Positions 61,085 to 64,000 of a stretch of 64,000 nucleotides of DNA are shown here, one piece after another (position 1 is the first letter of the stretch; the number at the start of each line of letters is the position of its first letter). Source of the stretch: Pampus argenteus (lineage: Eukaryota > Chordata > Actinopteri > Scombriformes > Stromateidae); assembly GCA_036937835.1 (NCBI GenBank), contig CM072880.1, forward strand, positions 11,290,501 through 11,354,500, read 5' to 3'. The notes under the pieces were generated by a model that worked only from the letters and a program-made list of their open reading frames with translations, did no database searches and was not told the origin of the DNA. The position numbers were made by a program, and so were the translations under genes.

Positions 61085-62545
61085 TGATGCTTAGGCTAAT
61101 GTCCTTTCTGCTTCTATCTGCAGGCTGTTTGACAGACAAAGAACTCTACACTGAGGAACGGGTTTGAATCTTTCTGTCACAGAGATCTCCACAGTTTGCA
61201 GGGGATCTGCTGACACAAACAAAAAAACAACAACAAATCCTGTCCTCTAGTCTAGGACAAAGAAACATACATGTAGGAAAAAACAATTTCAGACTGCTGA
61301 GATATAACAATCATATCAAGACATGACTGAAGAAGAAGTACAGTTATATTATTATTTGAAATGCATTCGATACAGATATTGCAGATTTCTGTTTACCTTT
61401 TAAAGCCATACATCATTAGATTTTGACAATATACTGCAATCCTCCAGTGAATAATTGTAATTACCCATGTCAAGATGTAACATGGACTAAAACGCCTCCA
61501 AAGTCTGAGGTCTCTGCACTCAGAGATGCCTCAGGTAAAACTAGTAAACAGTATCATGTGAAGGGTAAACAAAGGGTTAATGAGAAGACCCCATGACCAC
61601 CAGTTTCCATGCCAACATTTACTCCCTGAAACATCCCACGATGATGTCATGTTGCTCCATCTATGTCTCCATCCATCTTTCTATAACTTCCTTCTTATTT
61701 GCATCTCAATCTCACGCATTCTTCTTATTTGGATGGCACCAGACCTCGGTTGCCTCGACCCCTTTTACCCGGTTCTCGTGGCCCCTGGGTCTCCTTTACA
61801 GCCCTGCATGGCCTCTTCCCACCAGTCAGCCAGCAGCCATCTGTCTGTTCATCCGTCTCTGTGCCCGGCTCATTTGGCCGCTCAGTAGGACTGTGTCGAT
61901 TCTCCATCGCTGCTGAGCTCTTCTTATCAGACCCATGTGGAGGGCCTAATTAGTCGGTGGGCTTTTGGAAGCGCCTAGCGGGTCCTGGAGCAGCCTGACA
62001 TACGCCGGAGCTGGGGTTAAGAGGTGGCCAGCAGGGCCTAAGAGGTGGTCTGCTCAATCCCCTCTAGCAAAACAAAATGGGAGTAGAGCAGATTGATGTG
62101 GGGAGCGTGATTATTGCAATGTTTGATAATAAAAGACGTCGGTGTCAAAAGATTTTTCTCTGTAATTTTCAACTTGTTGGTCAAACACTGTTATTGTTAT
62201 TTTTGTATTTGTTTTTAATCTTTTTGTTTGCTGTGCAGTAATTGGCAGCTGGCATTGTCTGCAGCACTAAAACATGTGTCATTGTCCTAGAGCAACACAG
62301 CATATTGAAAATGCAAAAAAATAATTCTCAATCACTGGAAAGTGCAGAAAGGAAACACAAGAAAAACGTGTATGTAGCTAAAATCCAAGACCGGAGCATC
62401 TGTGTCTCACTGTGTGTTGTAGCCTCATGTTTGTGATACTTTTCAATAATTTACAGTGATATTGTTTGAGTCATTAATTTTTAATGCATTATAAATTAGC
62501 TACCATCTGATAAATCTATTAACATGGAAGAACAGGTGCCTGATT

Positions 62546-62571
62546 CATGACCTTTGACCTCTGAGGTCATG
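62546..62571. promoter_or_regulatory. Candidate nuclear-receptor element (DR1 plus everted half-site)
   Basis: TGACCTTTGACCT at 62548-62560 is, on the minus strand, the perfect DR1 consensus AGGTCAAAGGTCA used by HNF4, RXR and COUP-TF receptors. Three bases later AGGTCA at 62564-62569 adds an inverted third half-site. The outer 8 bases, CATGACCT and AGGTCATG, form an inverted repeat. Binding is not shown. Confidence 0.5.
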
Positions 62572-62644
62572 AGCTTGGATGACTGTGCAAGAGGGAAATA
62601 AAGATTAAAAAAAACAAAATAAAACAAGGGTAGTCAGGTTTTTT

Positions 62645-62674
62645 CACACACACAAACACACACACACACACACA
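62645..62674. repeat. (CA)n microsatellite
   Basis: CA run with one AA interruption. Confidence 0.9.
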
Positions 62675-62754
62675 AATTTGCCTTGCTGAGTCTTCCTGTT
62701 ACTTTCTGTAGCTGCAGCGGGCTGTAGGAAATGAACTCTGCAAAACCGACAGGG

Positions 62755-62955
62755 TGACGACAGAAGAGAGGTAGGAGGCTAGAATGGGAGAATGGGAAAG
62801 GGGGGGAGGAGGGGTTAGGCTGGGGATAGAGCAAAGGAGCATTTATAGAAGGAGAGGAAGAGGGAAGAGGAATTAGGAGTAATAGAAGGAGAAAAGAGAT
62901 GGGGTTCAAAAGAAGGAAAGGAAGTGGAGGAGGAGGAGGAGGAGGAGGAGACAGG
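62755..62955. repeat. Purine tract ending in (GGA)n
   Basis: About 200 bases rich in A and G on the + strand, ending in a GGA trinucleotide run at 62926-62950. Confidence 0.85.
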
Positions 62956-63056
62956 GAATGAAGACTTCACTCAAACAATTAGGTCACTTGAGTGAAGTGT
63001 TATGTAGAAAGGGGTTTTGGGGTCATGTTGTTTGCAACAGCATGCATTTTCACGCA

Positions 63057-63090
63057 TGTGTGTGTGTGTGTGTGTGTGCGTGTGTGTGTG
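63057..63090. repeat. (GT)n microsatellite
   Basis: GT run with one GC interruption. Confidence 0.9.
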
Positions 63091-63573
63091 CACTGTATGA
63101 AGTATTGGCATTAGAAGGATTGGGGGAATATTATAGGCTTTTCCCCCAATCCTCTCATCACCCTCTCACATCACGCATCTGAATGAGATAAATCACATAT
63201 CTGTATGTCTCTCATATGATGCAGGCACAGCCCATAATTTTTTTTCTTTGCTTTTGATTTTGACAAAGAAGGTAGCGTCTTGTAATCATTCTCATCAATC
63301 TTTTCAGATCATTTTTGTAGGTTTTGACATAAGTCGAGCAGGATAACCATCAGCCTTAAACAGTCGTGCCTTGTTTAGACAAGATTTTGACAGACCATGT
63401 TAGCGAACTTAATGAAAAGTGATTACAGTCATGAAAAGATAAGAAAATTGTGTTACTGCATGTACAGTAGATGTATAATAATAATAATGTTCAAAATGTT
63501 CAAAAGCATAACATCTAAAATGCATGAAACCCTTTACCATCAATGAAAATCACAGTGGTTCATCGTGGTATGA

Positions 63574-63574
63574 A

Positions 63575-63629
<55 letters not shown>
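63574..63629. repeat. (AT)n microsatellite
   Basis: 56 bases of alternating A and T with one C, the longest AT run in the window. It lies 62 bases left of the Tc1-like element end. Confidence 0.92.
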
Positions 63630-63631
<2 letters not shown>

Positions 63632-63690
63632 ACAAACAAACAAAACAAACAAAATAAAAAAACTAATTATTTATCCTAATCCAATGCGTG

Positions 63691-64000
63691 TACGGTACCA
63701 TGCAGACGTTTAAGTCAGGTAATTTTCAAAAGTAATGTCATGAATAGTTTTTTTTTCTTTATCAGTTAACTTCAATATAAGTTCAGTAAACAGAAGAAAC
63801 CCAAATAAAATAAAAATGTGGTGTGAGCACACTTGCCTTTAAAACAGCATCAGTTCTTCTCTTGGATCTTGGAGAACTTACCACAGTTCTTCTGTGGATT
63901 CAGGCTGTTTCAGCTGCTTCTGTCTCTTCATGTGATCCCAGACTGACTCCGTGATGTTAAGATCAAGGCTCTCTGGGGCCAAACCACCTGTTACAGGAGT
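63691..64000 (-). mobile_element. Decayed Tc1-like transposon, cut by the window edge
   Basis: The outer end begins at a TA (63691-63692) followed by CGGTACCATGCAGACGTTTA, resembling a Tc1 terminal repeat I recall from fish. Further in, the minus strand carries the end of a Tc1-type transposase. Between them, phrases such as AAACAGAAGAAACCCAAATA match the non-coding 3' region of the same family from memory. The element continues beyond the window. Confidence 0.8.
63878..64000 (-). pseudogene. Tc1/mariner transposase, C-terminal fragment (broken)
   Basis: Reading the minus strand from the window edge gives 40 codons to a TAA at 63878-63880. The frame includes SLDLNITESVWDHMKRQK, the DDE-superfamily region around the last catalytic acid (Glu at 63947-63949), and STEELW. 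Two defects show decay. The usual S-P-D-L-N is S-L-D-L-N, and the frame stops at codon 41 although family members continue. About 50 bases then seem deleted before the recalled C-terminal end resumes near 63866. The N-terminal DNA-binding half would lie outside the window. Confidence 0.8.

Larger units (their letters stand above)
61082..63570. other. Downstream intergenic DNA, right part
   Basis: No supported gene. A unique patch at about 61860-62130 (including CCTAATTAGTCGGTGGGC near 61947) may be regulatory. The rest is CA repeat, a purine tract (62755-62955) and AT-rich DNA. Confidence 0.5.

Noticed and set aside
62242..62436. 64-codon open frame on the + strand
   Set aside because: No similarity, no splice context, and the size is expected by chance.
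1..64000. CRISPR arrays, prophage, integrons or other prokaryotic systems
   Set aside because: Introns, microsatellites and vertebrate transposons mark the DNA as vertebrate; no spaced direct repeats of CRISPR type are present.

Overview
The window is vertebrate nuclear DNA, most likely from a ray-finned (percomorph-type) fish. It has one recognisable multi-exon gene with GT-AG introns and two long flanks without coding sequence. The flanks carry dozens of long AC/GT, GA/CT and AT microsatellites and remnants of fish-type DNA transposons (Tc1-like ends, a short terminal-inverted-repeat element, and fragments of short interspersed repeats). There is nothing prokaryotic here: no operons, CRISPR arrays or rRNA, and no tRNA that I can support.

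The gene is slc35b3, encoding the Golgi PAPS transporter PAPST2, on the + strand. A non-coding first exon (about 29.78-30.01 kb) follows a TATA-less promoter-like segment with E-box, CCAAT and ETS motifs. Nine coding exons from 31186 to 35843 join without a frame break into a 374-residue protein. The start is fixed by an in-frame stop at the end of exon 1 and by the splice acceptor just before the start codon. A 3' UTR follows with two AATAAA signals (36724 and 36978), each with GT-rich sequence downstream.

Layout: 1-29.0 kb is upstream intergenic DNA. It holds microsatellites, a palindromic Tc1-type double terminal repeat at 8.76 kb, a block at 13.2-17.2 kb that looks like unique conserved non-coding sequence, AT-rich DNA at 17.5-22 kb, and a unique block plus a purine tract at 27.8-28.9 kb. 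A recognised repeat fragment lies at 29.03-29.24 kb. The gene spans about 29.7-37.0 kb. From 37.0 to 63.7 kb is downstream intergenic DNA, with several compact unique blocks between CA repeats, a 314-bp MITE-like element at 56.8 kb, a nuclear-receptor-like palindrome at 62.55 kb and an AT repeat at 63.57 kb. A decayed Tc1-like transposon on the minus strand runs off the right edge.

In mammals SLC35B3 borders a large gene-poor interval leading toward OFCC1 and TFAP2A. The empty flanks here fit that picture, so distal regulatory elements are a reasonable expectation, but conservation cannot be tested from one sequence. I found no evidence of a wholly new biological system. The best leads are the upstream ORFs in the slc35b3 leader, the candidate regulatory motifs, and the transposon relics.
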